NCBI RefSeq assembly: GCF_018687715.1
Contig: NC_056760.1
Coordinates: forward strand, 35,354,001-35,418,000
Direction: 5' to 3'
DNA length: 64,000 nucleotides
DNA from: Carya illinoinensis
Taxonomy: Eukaryota > Streptophyta > Magnoliopsida > Fagales > Juglandaceae
In this document: in pieces, positions 24,495-36,800 of the stretch
How the letters are laid out: every line of letters begins with the position of its first letter
Numbering within the stretch: position 1 is the first letter of the stretch
Notes under the pieces: generated by a model
What the model saw: the letters and a program-made list of their open reading frames with translations, nothing else
Databases searched by the model: none
What the model was told of the DNA's origin: nothing
Translations under genes and position numbers: made by a program

Positions 24495-25183
24495 GTTAAT
24501 TACATTCTAAGATGTTTGAATCTTTTACGGATTCCTCATGTCATCTTTATCATGTGCATATTGTTAACGATGTGTTTCACATACCGGTCATTGAGCTCAA
24601 CCACATGCAACACAAGCAAAGAGGGTCTTGAGGTTGATGAAACACCTCCGATGCCTAAGTTAGTTTTAAGCTATTTTAGTGGGAATTTTAGTATATGAGG
24701 GAATGTAGAGAGTAATTCTAACGTAGTGCTTGGCTTTTATACTGCCTGCTTAGATGGTCCTCTATATCTCGTGTTAGAGTTGCCTGTCTTTCGTATGGGA
24801 CTTCATGCTGTCACCTTTGATGTGGTGTGGTCTTTCCAGGTCCCATCTTTGTGGCAGGTTGGTTAATGCAACCACTTTCTACACGTTCTGTTAGGGAGAA
24901 AGGATTGTGTTGCGCACATTGTCAAGGACTGGGTGCCTCACCATGACGCCTGACCTCATTTCGTGTCAATCTTGGAGGGTGGCGTGGCCCTACTACTATT
25001 GCATGTGCAGTACGATGTCAAGAATGTTGGCGTCTCATCTTTCCACGTCTACTTCCTTCCCGCATGGGCCCCAGGCCTTTTTCCCCTTTTTCTGACTTGT
25101 GGGCTGACTACACTTTGGCCGTTGAGCCTCCTGGGTTATAAGTTAGTTAGGCCCAACCTGGTAGGGGATGTAAACATCCATTC
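24495..25183 (-). repeat. left LTR-like repeat (3' LTR in element orientation)
   Basis: Aligns with 27438-27921 across most of its length, apart from an extra block near 24720-24900. Outer limits are approximate. Confidence 0.6.
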
Positions 25184-25549
25184 CAATTACACAGCAAATT
25201 CCTACCGTACATGTATGGTGAGAATTTTTCTTTCTTTTCTTTTTTCTATTAAATTTATTATATATTTATTTTCCCATGATGTCTCGACGGTTTGTAACAC
25301 TTGACGGACGAGTTATCCATTGTGCATGCCCGTCCATTTTCCCACGTCTAGGGTTGCGTCTAATAACTTGATCTTAGGTTCCCTCATGCAATAGGAAATG
25401 CAGGATTTATCCCCTGTCACTTTGCTTCTAGTGACACCTATCACTATCCCATCTGGGCAGTCTAGTCACAACAATCACCTATTTAAACCCACGCCCCTTC
25501 TTCTTTTCTCCTTCTTTACTTTGTAGTTCCCTCGTTCCAAACACAATTC

Positions 25550-25551
<2 letters not shown>

Positions 25552-25633
<82 letters not shown>
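25552..25633 (+). repeat. (CT)n microsatellite
   Basis: About 40 uninterrupted CT units, inside the retroelement and next to the protease remnant. Confidence 0.97.
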
Positions 25634-25703
25634 GCCTTCGTGCTTTCCTATTTCTTTCTTCCTTTGACCGTCTCTAATCTTCATTCTCCCTCTACAATGG
25701 CGC

Positions 25704-25940
25704 CTAAGAACACCTCTCACTTTGCATCTCGCAGCTCCCGTTTGTCTCGTCCATAAGGACCTTCCAAGGTTCCTCGAGGCCTAGATCCTCTCGAGGTTTG
25801 TGGTGACTCCCAATTTGCAGGGTTGTGTAATTGGCCACGAGCATGGTCACCACTAGCGCATCGTCATGGGTGTAGAGTACCACCCCTTGTAGTCTTCTTT
25901 GCCGAATGAGATGGCGAGGCATGTTAAACGCCTTATCCAC
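25704..25940 (-). pseudogene. gypsy gag-pro remnant (protease-proximal)
   Basis: Minus-strand frame with 'DDALVVTMLVANYTT', the stretch that normally precedes the 'VDNGSSAD' protease active site in this retroelement group. The active-site block itself is missing or scrambled downstream. Part of the deleted element. Confidence 0.6.
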
Positions 25941-26499
25941 TTTGCCAAGTGTTTCTCCATGGAGAACACGTCCTCATAAATGGCTTTTCGGGCTTACACC
26001 TTTCTGCTCGACAAGGTGGGGCCACCATTGGCTATGGTATGGATTTCTGCAAAGGGGCTATCGCAGCATGCTGGGGTTCAGCGGGGCGCATTCCAATCAG
26101 TTCCCTAGTCCATTTTGTGCCGCTTGGGGCTTTCACTTTTGCACTTTCCTCAAGGTCATCTTGTTTGTTGTTTGGACAACTATCCCTGGTTTGCTAAGTG
26201 TTTGGCAACCAGCCGTTTAAGCTCTTTACTCTCTTTCATTTCTTCAATCTTCTTCTTGAAAGTGTAGCTGTCTTCGGTCCTGTGACTTTTTGACTAGTGA
26301 TAAGTGCAAAAGTGGTGTCCCCTCCGCTAGCAATAGTTGGGTTCACATGCAACCAGCTTGTTGTCCTCTTATACGTTCAAGCTGGCATGTGAGCGTTGGG
26401 CACGCTACCCTCTTGTGAATGTGTTCTCTTCCCGCCTTCGGTCGAGATGCCTTCTTTTAGGTTTCTCCACAGCCTTCACCTAGATCGGCATGTCGGATT

Positions 26500-27224
26500 C
26501 CTTCTCTGCCTATTCTAACTCAACTTTTCTCGAGACTGTTAAGGTCTATAGAGTGTCTTCCGCATTTATAAAACCGTCCACTTGGTCCATAAACTCTTGC
26601 AACGTCATTAGTGTTTTTCTGGCCAGCTCGACCATGAACTAGTTTTGAGGCCTAATGCCTCCCAAGAGCGCTGCCAGTATGATCTTCTCATCCTGGTCAT
26701 CGGTCATCATATGTTTTTTGTTTAACTATGCCAAGTACGCCTTGAGTGACTCATCATCCCTTTGTTTGATAGTGAGAAGGTAGGCTGCGAGCCTCCTTCT
26801 CCTACTTGCCATAAATTGTGAAGAAATACCGAACGAGTTCCCTGAAGCCGTTAATCAAACTCAGTGGCAAAGACCCGAACTATGCTCTCACCGAGTTCTT
26901 AAGTGTCAGTGAGAAGGCCCGACACACCACTTCCCCACTAAACCCATGAAGGGTGATGTGTGGATTGAAGGTCTCCAGGTGCTCAAAGGGATCTTTGGAC
27001 CCGCCATACATCTATATTTGTGGAACTCTAAACTTTGGTGGGAGTAGTGCTGCCATCACATCCATGCTATAGGGAAAGTTCGTATTGTTGAGCAATTGGT
27101 CAACTGATGACGACGCTCCTGTTCTCTTGGCCATCTCCTCGTACTTGTCCACGATGTTACGTAGCTCGTGGTGCATCTTTTGTCTCTCTTCTTCACTAGC
27201 GTCCACCCCTGCACGACTTTGCAA
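26500..27224 (-). pseudogene. gypsy gag remnant
   Basis: Read from 27224 leftwards: a charged helix ('YEEMAKRTG'), 'LPPKFRVPQI', an in-frame stop, then 'MYGGSKDPFEHLETFNPHI' and 'GFSGEVVCRAFSLTLK', typical of retrotransposon gag. Further stops follow. Not functional. Confidence 0.7.
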
Positions 27225-27437
27225 CTCAGCACGTTTACTTTGGCTTGGTGCTGAGTCTTCATGTGTTCCCGCATCCCGTCTCCTTAATGCCTCATTTTTC
27301 TTGTAAGAGGTTTTCCATCTCCGCTACTGTTCTCCCCATGCATGCATCTATTTCTACGAATCTTCCCTCTATATTTCTCACGGTGCTTCCTGATCATGGG
27401 TAGTTTGAGAGTGTGTTGCAACCGGCATGCAAAAGAC

Positions 27438-27921
27438 ACGTTAATTTATAAAGATCTCACATATGGCGTCACTGTTAACGGCTTGTTTCGCACATTAGTC
27501 ACTGGGCTTAACCACTTGCAACACAAGAAAAGTGGGGGCTTGGGATTGATGAAACTCTTCTTATGCCTAAATTAGTTTAATCTCTTTAGAGGGATTTTAA
27601 TGTATGGGGGATATAGGGTTATGTCACACACACTGTCAAGGAGAGGGCGTCTCCCCATGACCTTTGTCCGTGTTTCTTGTCAATCCTTAAGGGCGGTGTG
27701 GCCTTACAACTACATGCATGTGCAAGACAGTGTCAAGAATATCAGTGTCCCATTGTGGTAGGGTCTAGCCCTACCACTACCTAGTACCCACTTCTAGTTC
27801 CTTCCCACATGGGTCTTATGCCTCTTTCCCCTTTTTTACTTGTCGATCAACTACACTTTAGTCATTGGGCCTCCTGGGTAAGTTAGGCCCATCCCAATAG
27901 GAGACGTAAACATCCCTTCCA
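27438..27921 (-). repeat. right LTR-like repeat (5' LTR in element orientation)
   Basis: Direct-repeat partner of 24495-25183, shorter and diverged. Ends approximate. Confidence 0.6.
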
Positions 27922-30344
27922 TATATATAGAACTATCACCCTCTAGATTTTTATGCTATAGATCTCGAACTAATAATTGTTTGTCACATTAAATCTTCAG
28001 ATTATAATCACCTCAAACTATTAAGTATATCATTTATAATAGAGTTATTTTATTTTCAAACCAGTATGGAAAACACATAATTCCCATCATTGATGTGACA
28101 TGATTTGATTTATAAGATTCAAATCTATGATTTTTTTTTTCATAAATGAAATATTTCCAAATCAACAGGATACACCTCCACACCAGTTTATGAATAGAAT
28201 TTTTTGTTGCCATAATTGTGTTAACATAAAGTTGCATTTAGGTAAAAATAATTTGTCTGAATTTTAAATCAAGATGATTTATTGATTATAAAACTCTTTA
28301 TTTGGATTGTAATATATATGATATAATGATTTGAAATTTATTTTTATAATTATAATTTGAAATTCAAGGTTTCGATTGATTGAAACTTTGCTTTAATTTT
28401 ATCTGAATTTAAATCCAATATATAGATTTTTTTTTTTTTTCCCTAAATGGAAGATAGAAATTTTAAATGGTAATGAAAATCCAAATCAATCTAAACATAT
28501 CATAAAAAAGTTGAAAAGTATAGTCGGTTTTGAACTTTTCAAGATATTGAAGACTTGATAAGTGGCACAAGTTCATCCGACAAACGACTGATGAACCACA
28601 GTAATCTTGGCAAGAATTTGATTTTATATTCCGAGTATATTTCACGGTCGGTGATCGGTATGTATAGTACTTCGTTCAAGAGTCCTCACCTTCCAACATC
28701 ATTTGATGCAGTTTACTGTTTACCTTTGATAATCAGATAATGTTATCTTCTTTTGTCAATAATTTTTAAAATTTTTAAATAATAAAATTTTTTATATACA
28801 GTCACTTTTACGTATTCTTTATATACTCTGTTAATATAATTAACAGTATATTTTTTAATATAAAATAAATATTAAATTCTGCCATGTTCATAAAATATAT
28901 AAGAGTATTGACAATGACCTAGCTAAATATCAATATAAGTCTAAATTTTAACTAGATATAAGAAAAAGCTTCTACATTGGATTAGCCAAAAGTCTCAAAC
29001 TCAACACTTGAGATACGATAAATTAAAGGGGCTATCTACTGTTAGAGAGTTACTATTAAACTTCTATCTAATTATTTTATTCTTTTCATCAACCTCTCAC
29101 TATTTTTATCACATTGAAATAAATTACTACATTAAAATAAATCATATAAGTATTAAATTGAAATAAATTACCACATTTTATTTTTTAATAAAATTATTAA
29201 TTAATATATGAAATATATTTGTAAAATATAAAAAATTAATTAAATATTATTAAAATATATAATATTATATTATTATTTTACATTTAAAATGACTAGTCTA
29301 ATGTAGATTCATTTAACTAAAAATTAATATTATAGTTAAAAGGTGAGATTTTAGTTAAATTTTAAATTTGACAATAATTAAGTTACTGTCAATAAAAATA
29401 ATTATACATAATATTATCCTCAAAATAATATTACGTGGGACACTACGTCGTCCAATTAACTTTAGCCAACAATCAATGTTGATGTGGCATGGTACGTGGT
29501 ACATCAAAACGTTTTTATATGTATATGCCACGTGGTATTATATTCTCGATCCACATGTTGCAAATAAGGATTTGGGGGTCAACGGGGCCACCACAGCCCA
29601 AAGATGTTTAAATTCGCTACTAATATGTTTTATTTGTGTTTTTAATAATAATAGAGGAATGTTAAAATCATAAGAATTACACAAAAAAAAAAAATGTAAA
29701 TTAATATAATTTTATTTGATTTATTAAATTTATTTTATAATTTATAATAATAATGTTATCGAATTATTTACAATAAATCAACTATATAATTCCGATTCTC
29801 TTTAAAGAAGTGTGCGAAAGTGGTTGTAGAACGGTAGAACCCACGATCTCGTACCGTGATTACCTACCCAGGAGTTGTGGTTATTGTTTTTGGCAACGTA
29901 CCATATCGGTCGGTATGACCGATCACTAGGCCAGTATAGATATGGTATCTGTTTTGTATCAGTTGTAATATTTTGATCTCTACCGTCCGGTATTTCAGCT
30001 TTTATCTTCTTCTTTTTTTCATTTTCTCAAGCTATAATCTTATTTTTTGACCTTCAATTCATATTAGACGATTTATAATTTATATATACATATATATTTA
30101 TGTATAATTTATTCATATATAGACTATTATTTTGAAATATAATTTATATATATAATTTATTTATATATCGACTATCCCAAAACGGTATTGATATCGAAAT
30201 ATTTCGTTTCAGTGTCTTGACTGGTACAACATCTAATACTGTATTCAAAATATTGATTGTGGCGGCCACAACCCTCTCCTCCCCAAGACTACATATTATT
30301 ACTGAAAATTTGAATTGGTGGGTACAAGATCCTATCTTCTAAGA

Positions 30345-30530
30345 TTTTCTAAGAAAAAAAAAGAAAAATATCTTAGAAATAAAAAAATTACCTAAAAGTA
30401 AATTTATAAATTGACGTGGCTTGATATAATATATTAAATTGTAAAATTATTTTTATTATAAAATAAATTTAATAGATTCTATAAAATTATATCAATTTAT
30501 AAGTTTATTTTATGCAATCTTTTTATTTAT
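30345..30530 (+). mobile_element. MITE-like element, family C
   Basis: AT-rich near-palindrome with 'attgacgtggcttgatataa' and 'aaaattatatcaatttataa'. The reverse complement of 59155-59315 aligns along most of it. A decayed fragment may also lie near 29685-29800. Confidence 0.5.
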
Positions 30531-31628
30531 ATTGACCGTACTTATAAAAAAAAAAAAAAAAAATGGAATTGGGCCCCAGACAGAGAAACGGCAACAATAT
30601 ATATTCCGTTGTTGTAGGTGCTTGCCGTTGGTTTGTTAACAAGCTACGTCCTACGCTAAGCCCAAACTGCTTAATAACAAAACAAGCATCTTTCCCCAAA
30701 TTTAAGCCTATACCAATAATTGGAGATAGGTTGTGAGATTTAAACATGATGATTCATGTGTCTCCCAACCACTTCTTCATTGTTTATATATATTCAATTA
30801 CCTAACCTGAAAGATCAAGTATAACTCTAACCTTACTCATCATCTCCAAATAGCAAACAGTTAATGACTTTGTTTTGGTAATTGTTGATTACCTAACTCT
30901 TGTTTGTTTTTCTTGAAAATAAGGTGAGAATTTTATAAATAATAATAAAATTATTTGAGTTAAGATATTTTATTAAATTTTAAAAAATGAGAGAAAAAAT
31001 GTTAAAAAAAATATTATAAAGTTAAATTATTATTTTAATATTATTTTTTGTGTTTTATTTATAAGCTTAAAAAATTTATAAGAAAAATAAAAAGTATATT
31101 GTGTTTGAGTAATATTAAAAGAAAATTTATGAAAAATTTTAAGATAAGACGAAACATTTTCAACTAATCTCACTTCCCAAATATATATGACTTAAGTATT
31201 TAAATATAAAAGCCTTACGACAAGATTATTTGAATAATTCAATCACTTTTAATATTCTCTTAACTTAACTATATAATTCTCGTCCGACCGTTCCTCACTA
31301 TTTATGTAACGACCCCAATTACTCCATCAAATTCCACTTCATCCAATTCCGACTCATCCTTTAAAAATTCAAGTCAACTCCAATCTCCCCTCTTATATAT
31401 GTTTTATGTCGGATTGAGGGGTTTAAGACTTTGGTGGCAGTTGAGATAGGAATCGTTACCAATGCATTATCAAAAAAATGGTTGGCACGTCGTTTTTAGA
31501 GGGAAAACTGTAATAGAAAACTGGATATTTTCTCTGATTTTATTGTTTTTCTTCATTACATATCAAAGCAATCGCCAACCTATATTATTATTTTCTTTAG
31601 TTACTCCTATCTATGAAATATTTAAGTC

Positions 31629-31806
31629 CTGTTTAGATAGTAAAAATATTTTATCTCATTGTTATAATTAATCTAAATTTTCATACAAAATATAATAAAT
31701 AATTTAATATTTTTAAATTTTAAAATAATAATAATATTAAAAAGTAATATTTTAATAATATTTTATTTAATTTTTACCTTTACTCATTATCCAAACGGCA
31801 CCTTAA
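31629..31806 (+). mobile_element. AT-rich MITE-like element, family A
   Basis: Left end 'tgtttagatag', right end 'attatccaaacggcacc', so the termini are an imperfect inverted repeat around 'gtttRgata'. Same family as 2165-2360 and 39465-39690. Confidence 0.55.
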
Positions 31807-32119
31807 AAAGAAAAATAAGTAATAAATCCTATTTTCTCTCGATATTTCTTGGATTTGAAATAAGAAGATTAAAAGATTTCATGGTTTTGAATAAATAAAA
31901 TTTAAAATTGCAAACGGATTCCTGTGAGAAATTGTTTAATCTTAACTTTAGTTTGATTATGTTTTGTTCATTCATATATTTAATTAGAATAATATATATA
32001 ATTGGTGAGGACTTTTTTATTTTAAAATGTTTTAAATATATTTAATATTCATTTCGTACAGTTGTCCGACAAAAATAAGGAAACTTGTCTTTGTGAACAC
32101 ATTTTTCTCTATGGCTTTG

Positions 32120-32319
32120 TTAGACGCAGTCGGTAAATACAGTAGGCATGCAGTCGGCTGTACAGAATAAATAAAAAAAAATTATAAAAATATTTTTTTT
32201 TATGGTTGTATAGAATGAATAAAAAAAAAGTTATAAAAATAATTTTTTTTTATATAAATCCCATATTAATTCATTTTTTTCACGTCGACTGTATTTACTC
32301 ATTGCACAAATCATTTCTC
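32120..32319 (+). mobile_element. MITE-like element, family B, copy 1
   Basis: About 200 bp. Left end 'tagacgcagtcggtaaatac', right end 'gactgtatttactcattgca', forming an imperfect TIR. Aligns end to end with 39180-39377, sharing 'aataaataaaa', 'attataaaaat', 'cccatattaattcat' or a close variant, and 'gcacaaatcatttctc'. Confidence 0.65.
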
Positions 32320-32989
32320 TTTTCTCTATAACGTCATCACGCCTTTATATTCTTTCTCAATTTCATTTTAGTCTTTAATTCCTATAAAAGATTTAATGAA
32401 ATTTGTGAATCATTTAGTTAGAACTGAAAAGGGCATTAGTCGATAAAACCAAAATATCTATTTAATAAATGATAAAAAAAATATAATAAATGATTATTTA
32501 ATAATAATAAATATATTATATTTTATTTAATAAGATAAAAATATAATATATAGAATTTTATTTTGGTGTTAGGTTTGAATATTGGAAAGTATTGTACAAT
32601 TTAATAATTATAATTTAAATGTTAGAAACCCACGTTAAAAAGATGATAAGCAGGCATTATAATTGGTCCAGAGGGAATCTTTCGCTTTTGACTTTTGTTT
32701 TTAAAAAAACATATAAAATTATAAAAAAATAAAATGAAAAGTTTACACGGAACTTTGAAGTTAGTACTTTGGCAGATGGGACCAGTAAAAACGTCTGTAC
32801 GCAGTAAAGTGAAAGAGGAAGTGTTTTATTACTGGCGAATAGATTAGGGAACAGTGTCGTGAAGACTCGGAGCATCTGATCCCCTCACCAAGAAAACAGT
32901 GTGTGTTTGTTAATGAAGTGGGGTCACTCTAAAAGCAGAACCAGCTGGTCGTCCTCATATTCCCTCATCATTGAAATCTTCTTGGCGAG

Positions 32990-33177
32990 ATCTGTTTACT
33001 GGTTTTCTCTTTTTCTCCTTTTATTTTTGAAGAGGGATAGGTAGATATAGGGAGCGCGGGAGGTGCAAAGGAAAAAAATCTGGTCTTTTTGTTTGTTTTG
33101 TGAGAAAGAAAGAGAGATAAGAGGGCCACCTGTTGAAGGGAAGAGAAGCTGTTTGAGATCTGCCATTTTGTCTACAG
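32990..33177 (+). promoter_or_regulatory. putative 5' leader exon of the IQD gene
   Basis: Ends in the donor CTACAG|GTACTG at 33177/33178. The next acceptor is likely gaag|GATCAC at 33837, 25 nt before the ATG, giving a 5'UTR intron of about 659 bp. Start of transcription not determined. Confidence 0.45.
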
Positions 33178-33861
33178 GTACTGCTTCTACTTTCTCTTTT
33201 GTTGGACCCCAATTAAACAAGTCTGGCAATTTGCTTTGTTATGGGTTGCTATGCTTTTTTCTTTCTTTGTATTTTTTTTTTATTTTTTTTATTTTTTCAG
33301 ATGATTGTTTGTAAATTTAGTGTAGTTGCTAATGGGTTACAAGTTCTGTTGAAAAAGTTTGAAATTTAAACGTTTGATCTTTGCAGCATTTTATTTGTAA
33401 GATGAGCATTTGCAGATTTACTGATTAGACATGAAAATTTTGGATGATTTTTCTTCTTTGTTTGCTGAGAAAATGTAGGGAAGGAAGAGAAAGGAAGATT
33501 ATGCATCTTAGATTTAATCTAATGCCTACTGTAGAGCTCAATTCAAGATGAACTTATCTTTATGAATTTATTTTGTTTCTTTTATGATGGTTTCTCAATC
33601 TTTAACATGGCAAGCGCCCCTCCCCCTCCCCCCCTCCCGCGGGTTGGGGGAATTTCTGTCATTAATTTGAGAGCCAGAGTTGCTTCTTTTGTGGGATGGG
33701 CCTTATGCCAGGATCTCCCATTATGTTTTATAACAAAAAAATAAATTCATTATCTTTTGGAAATTTATTAAAGTATGTTGATACGGTTGTTTAGTTAGTA
33801 TTTTCGATTTAAAAATTCTAAATTGTTTTCATGAAGGATCACATTAAGGAATGATAAGGAG

Positions 33862-36800
33862 ATGGCAAGGAAAGGGAATTGGTTTTCTAGTGTAAAGAAA
33901 GCTCTGAGCCCAGAGTCCAAGGAGAAGACTGACCAGGTTTTGAGAAAGACCCTTATGATCATCTTTTGATTACCTCGATAATTTGTTAAATAATGATGGG
34001 TTTCTGATCGCTTTAGTGACTGTTTTCCAGAGATCTAATAAATCCAAAAAGAAATGGTTTGGGAAGCAAAAACAACCATGTTCAGATTCTGCCTCTTCTG
34101 GAACTTCCACAATGCCAGCTCTTCCTCAGCAGGAAGAGGTGAAATTAGCCAATGGAGAGAATGAGCAGAGTGAACAGGCTTACTCTGTTGCTGTCGCCTC
34201 TGCTGCAGCTGCTGAGGCTGCCGTTGCTGCTGCTGACGTTGTTCGACTCACTGCAGTAACTCGTTTCCCAGGAAAATCGAGGGAGGAGGTGGCAGCAATC
34301 AGGATTCAAACAGCATTTCGAGGATGCATGGTATGTGTTACACTCTTCTTTTCTTCTTCTTCTTTTCACATTTTTATCCTTCCCACTATTATTTATTCTG
34401 CTATTTGGTTCAATACAAGCTAAATTAATCTGCTCCTCATGAAAGCCATTTTTCCTATATTGACCACTGTCATCCCAATAATTTAAAGTTTCTCAATGGC
34501 TGCTAACAATGCTGTTGCAAGAAATTTTGGGCGAGTAATATTGCTTTCTTAAGGGCTTTTGCATTTCATTGTATTCAGGCAAGAAGGGCATTGCGGGCTT
34601 TAAGGGGGCTGGTAAGGCTGAAATCATTGATGGATGGGCCTGTTGTGAAACGCCAAGCTGCAAAAACTCTCAGATGCATGCAGACTTTAGCTCGTGTGCA
34701 ATCTCAGATCCGTTCCAGGAGGATCAGAATGTCAGAGGAGAATCAGGCTCTGCAAAAACAGCTCCTACAGAAACGAGCAAAAGAGCTTGAGAGCTTGCAG
34801 GTATCTGTTGTTTCTTTTTTATTCTGTAATATTCTATAAAAATATGCTAATCACTTAGTAATGTTTCATCTTCTAATAATCACCACGGGATTATGTAATA
34901 GTATTTGCCTTGAAAAATCTTTGGGGGCTCTTTTGATGACTAGAATCTGGCAGTTGGGTTCACTTTGTTTGTGCCCATATGACTAAAAGTGTGTTTCATG
35001 TATTAGATAGTGAGAATAGGCTCAAAATTTTTCTGTAAAAAACCACAGAAGCATGCGGAATTATAGCTTGGTGCTGACTTAGGCTGTAGCAGTGTGACAT
35101 TTAGAGAGTTTTAAGTACTAAGTTCTGATTCCTACTTTACTTATCAAAAAAAAGTTCTGATTCCTACTTTACTCAATGCATCCTATTTTACTTGTCATCT
35201 AACTAATCTCTTTTTCTTTCTGGTAGAAATACTTCATTTTGCTGCATTTAATGTATTTATATGTGATAATAGATGGGGGATGAATGGGATCACAGCCTTC
35301 AGTCAAAGGAACAAATTGAAGCAAATCTTCTTGGCAAGTATGAGGCGGCTATGAGGAGAGAAAGAGCATTGGCATATGCTTTTTCTCATCAGGTGATCTA
35401 TTTCTCTTATTATTTTATGTATTTGAGCTCCTCAACAATACAAAAAGAAAATGAAATATTCTTTTACGATTAGAGATTAATACACACACACACACATGAG
35501 AGGTCATAAGCTGCCCCTAGGGAGAAGGGGGATGGCTACCATGACTTTTTGAATCTATTCCAATAGTTTGTTTTTCCTACCATTTATAATACCTCAAACT
35601 GAGTATAGGAAGGTAGGAGGGTGGTGAATGGGATCCTACATTGTCTGGGAGGAAAAGTTATTGCTTTTTATAATGATTTCAAGAGGCTCTAACTGTGACT
35701 TTTAACTATTTGTTTTGGATTTTAATTCGAAATATGGTTTGGTCTTCTTCTTGGGTCATTGCAAATGGTATCAAAGTCAATTCTTAGCTAGGAATGTGGG
35801 ACTTGGGTGGTATCACCTACAGTGGAATAGCTTGACAAGATGTTGGGGAAAGATTATTGAGTATGAGAGGGTGGGAGGGCGGTGAACATGAAGGATTGTA
35901 ACTTCAAGGGAGCCAGTTGTAAGTTCTTGTGATTTAGAATAATTTCAAGGGATCCTAATTGTAACTTTGACTAGTTCTATTGGAGTATAAGCTCGATGTG
36001 GCTTGAGTTTTCCTCAATTTGTCATATCGTTGATCGCCATAGTTTGGATATGCTCCCCTTAACTTTTATTATCCCACTTTGGTTTTTCATACCTAACCAT
36101 TTTGTTGTCTTCTCACAATTCGAGGATAATCCTTTCTCACATTATATTCATTTGGTAATCATTTTTCCCGATTATTATCATTTTCAAATTCTTGCATAAT
36201 TATTAAGAGATATAATCCATTGTAGTCAAGTTTTTGTTATATAAATACATGTCTATCTGTAAACTTAAATCGCATTTTATGTGTATAGCCTATAAAGTTT
36301 TCACTCTTGCAGTACATGCATGCTTTGGATTATACTATTATATTTGTTACACATATTATGTTGAAATATTATGTTACTATATCTTATTAACTGTTTCTTA
36401 GCAGATAGCTTTGGCCAACATTTAGAAAATTTTCGTGTTCTGCTGCTGCTTATGCATTTCATTTTGAGTAATGCTACTTATATTTCACCAGCATAACACC
36501 CGTGTAACACAACTTATACGGCAGGCATGTATTGCAGGTTTTGTTTAATTTTTGAGGTTCAAATTTTGTATGGCTAATGCATGCTTATCACATCAGTGTG
36601 TTACACTGGTTTTGTTACAAGTAGCATTGTTCTTTCATTTGTCTCCCGTCAGTCAGTGAGTCGAATTTGCATTATATTTAAATTTTTATCATTGTAGATG
36701 CTTTATGTCTTTTCTAATATAAAGCATCAAAAGAGTCATCATGAGAAGTGAAAGGAGAAAAACTTTGATATTGGCTCAATGTCAAATGAGTAACTTGACT

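Larger units (their letters stand above)
24495..27921 (-). mobile_element. deleted Ty3/gypsy-type LTR retrotransposon
   Basis: Two diverged direct repeats flank gag-pro remnants read on the minus strand. Left about 24495-25183, right about 27438-27921; shared blocks include 'gttaacg', 'caacacaag', 'gcctcctggg' and 'gtaaacatcc'. The left copy has about 200 bp the right lacks. Internally, 27224 to about 26500 reads as a gypsy gag ('PPKFRVPQI', 'YGGSKDPFEHLETFNPHITL') with several in-frame stops. 25940-25704 carries the region before a retropepsin ('DDALVVTMLVANYTT'). Reverse transcriptase, RNase H and integrase are absent, so it is non-autonomous. Exact TG/CA ends and target duplication could not be fixed. 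Confidence 0.7.
27922..32880. other. AT-rich intergenic DNA with MITE-like elements
   Basis: Nearly 5 kb with no supportable gene. It contains MITE-like blocks near 28790-28870, 30345-30530, 31629-31806 and 32120-32319, and several poly-A/T tracts (for example 30546-30562). Most is simple AT-rich sequence. Confidence 0.55.

Noticed and set aside
25906..26220. Two plus-strand frames of 82 and 104 codons inside the retroelement
   Set aside because: No recognisable domain, and the gag-pro reading is on the opposite strand.
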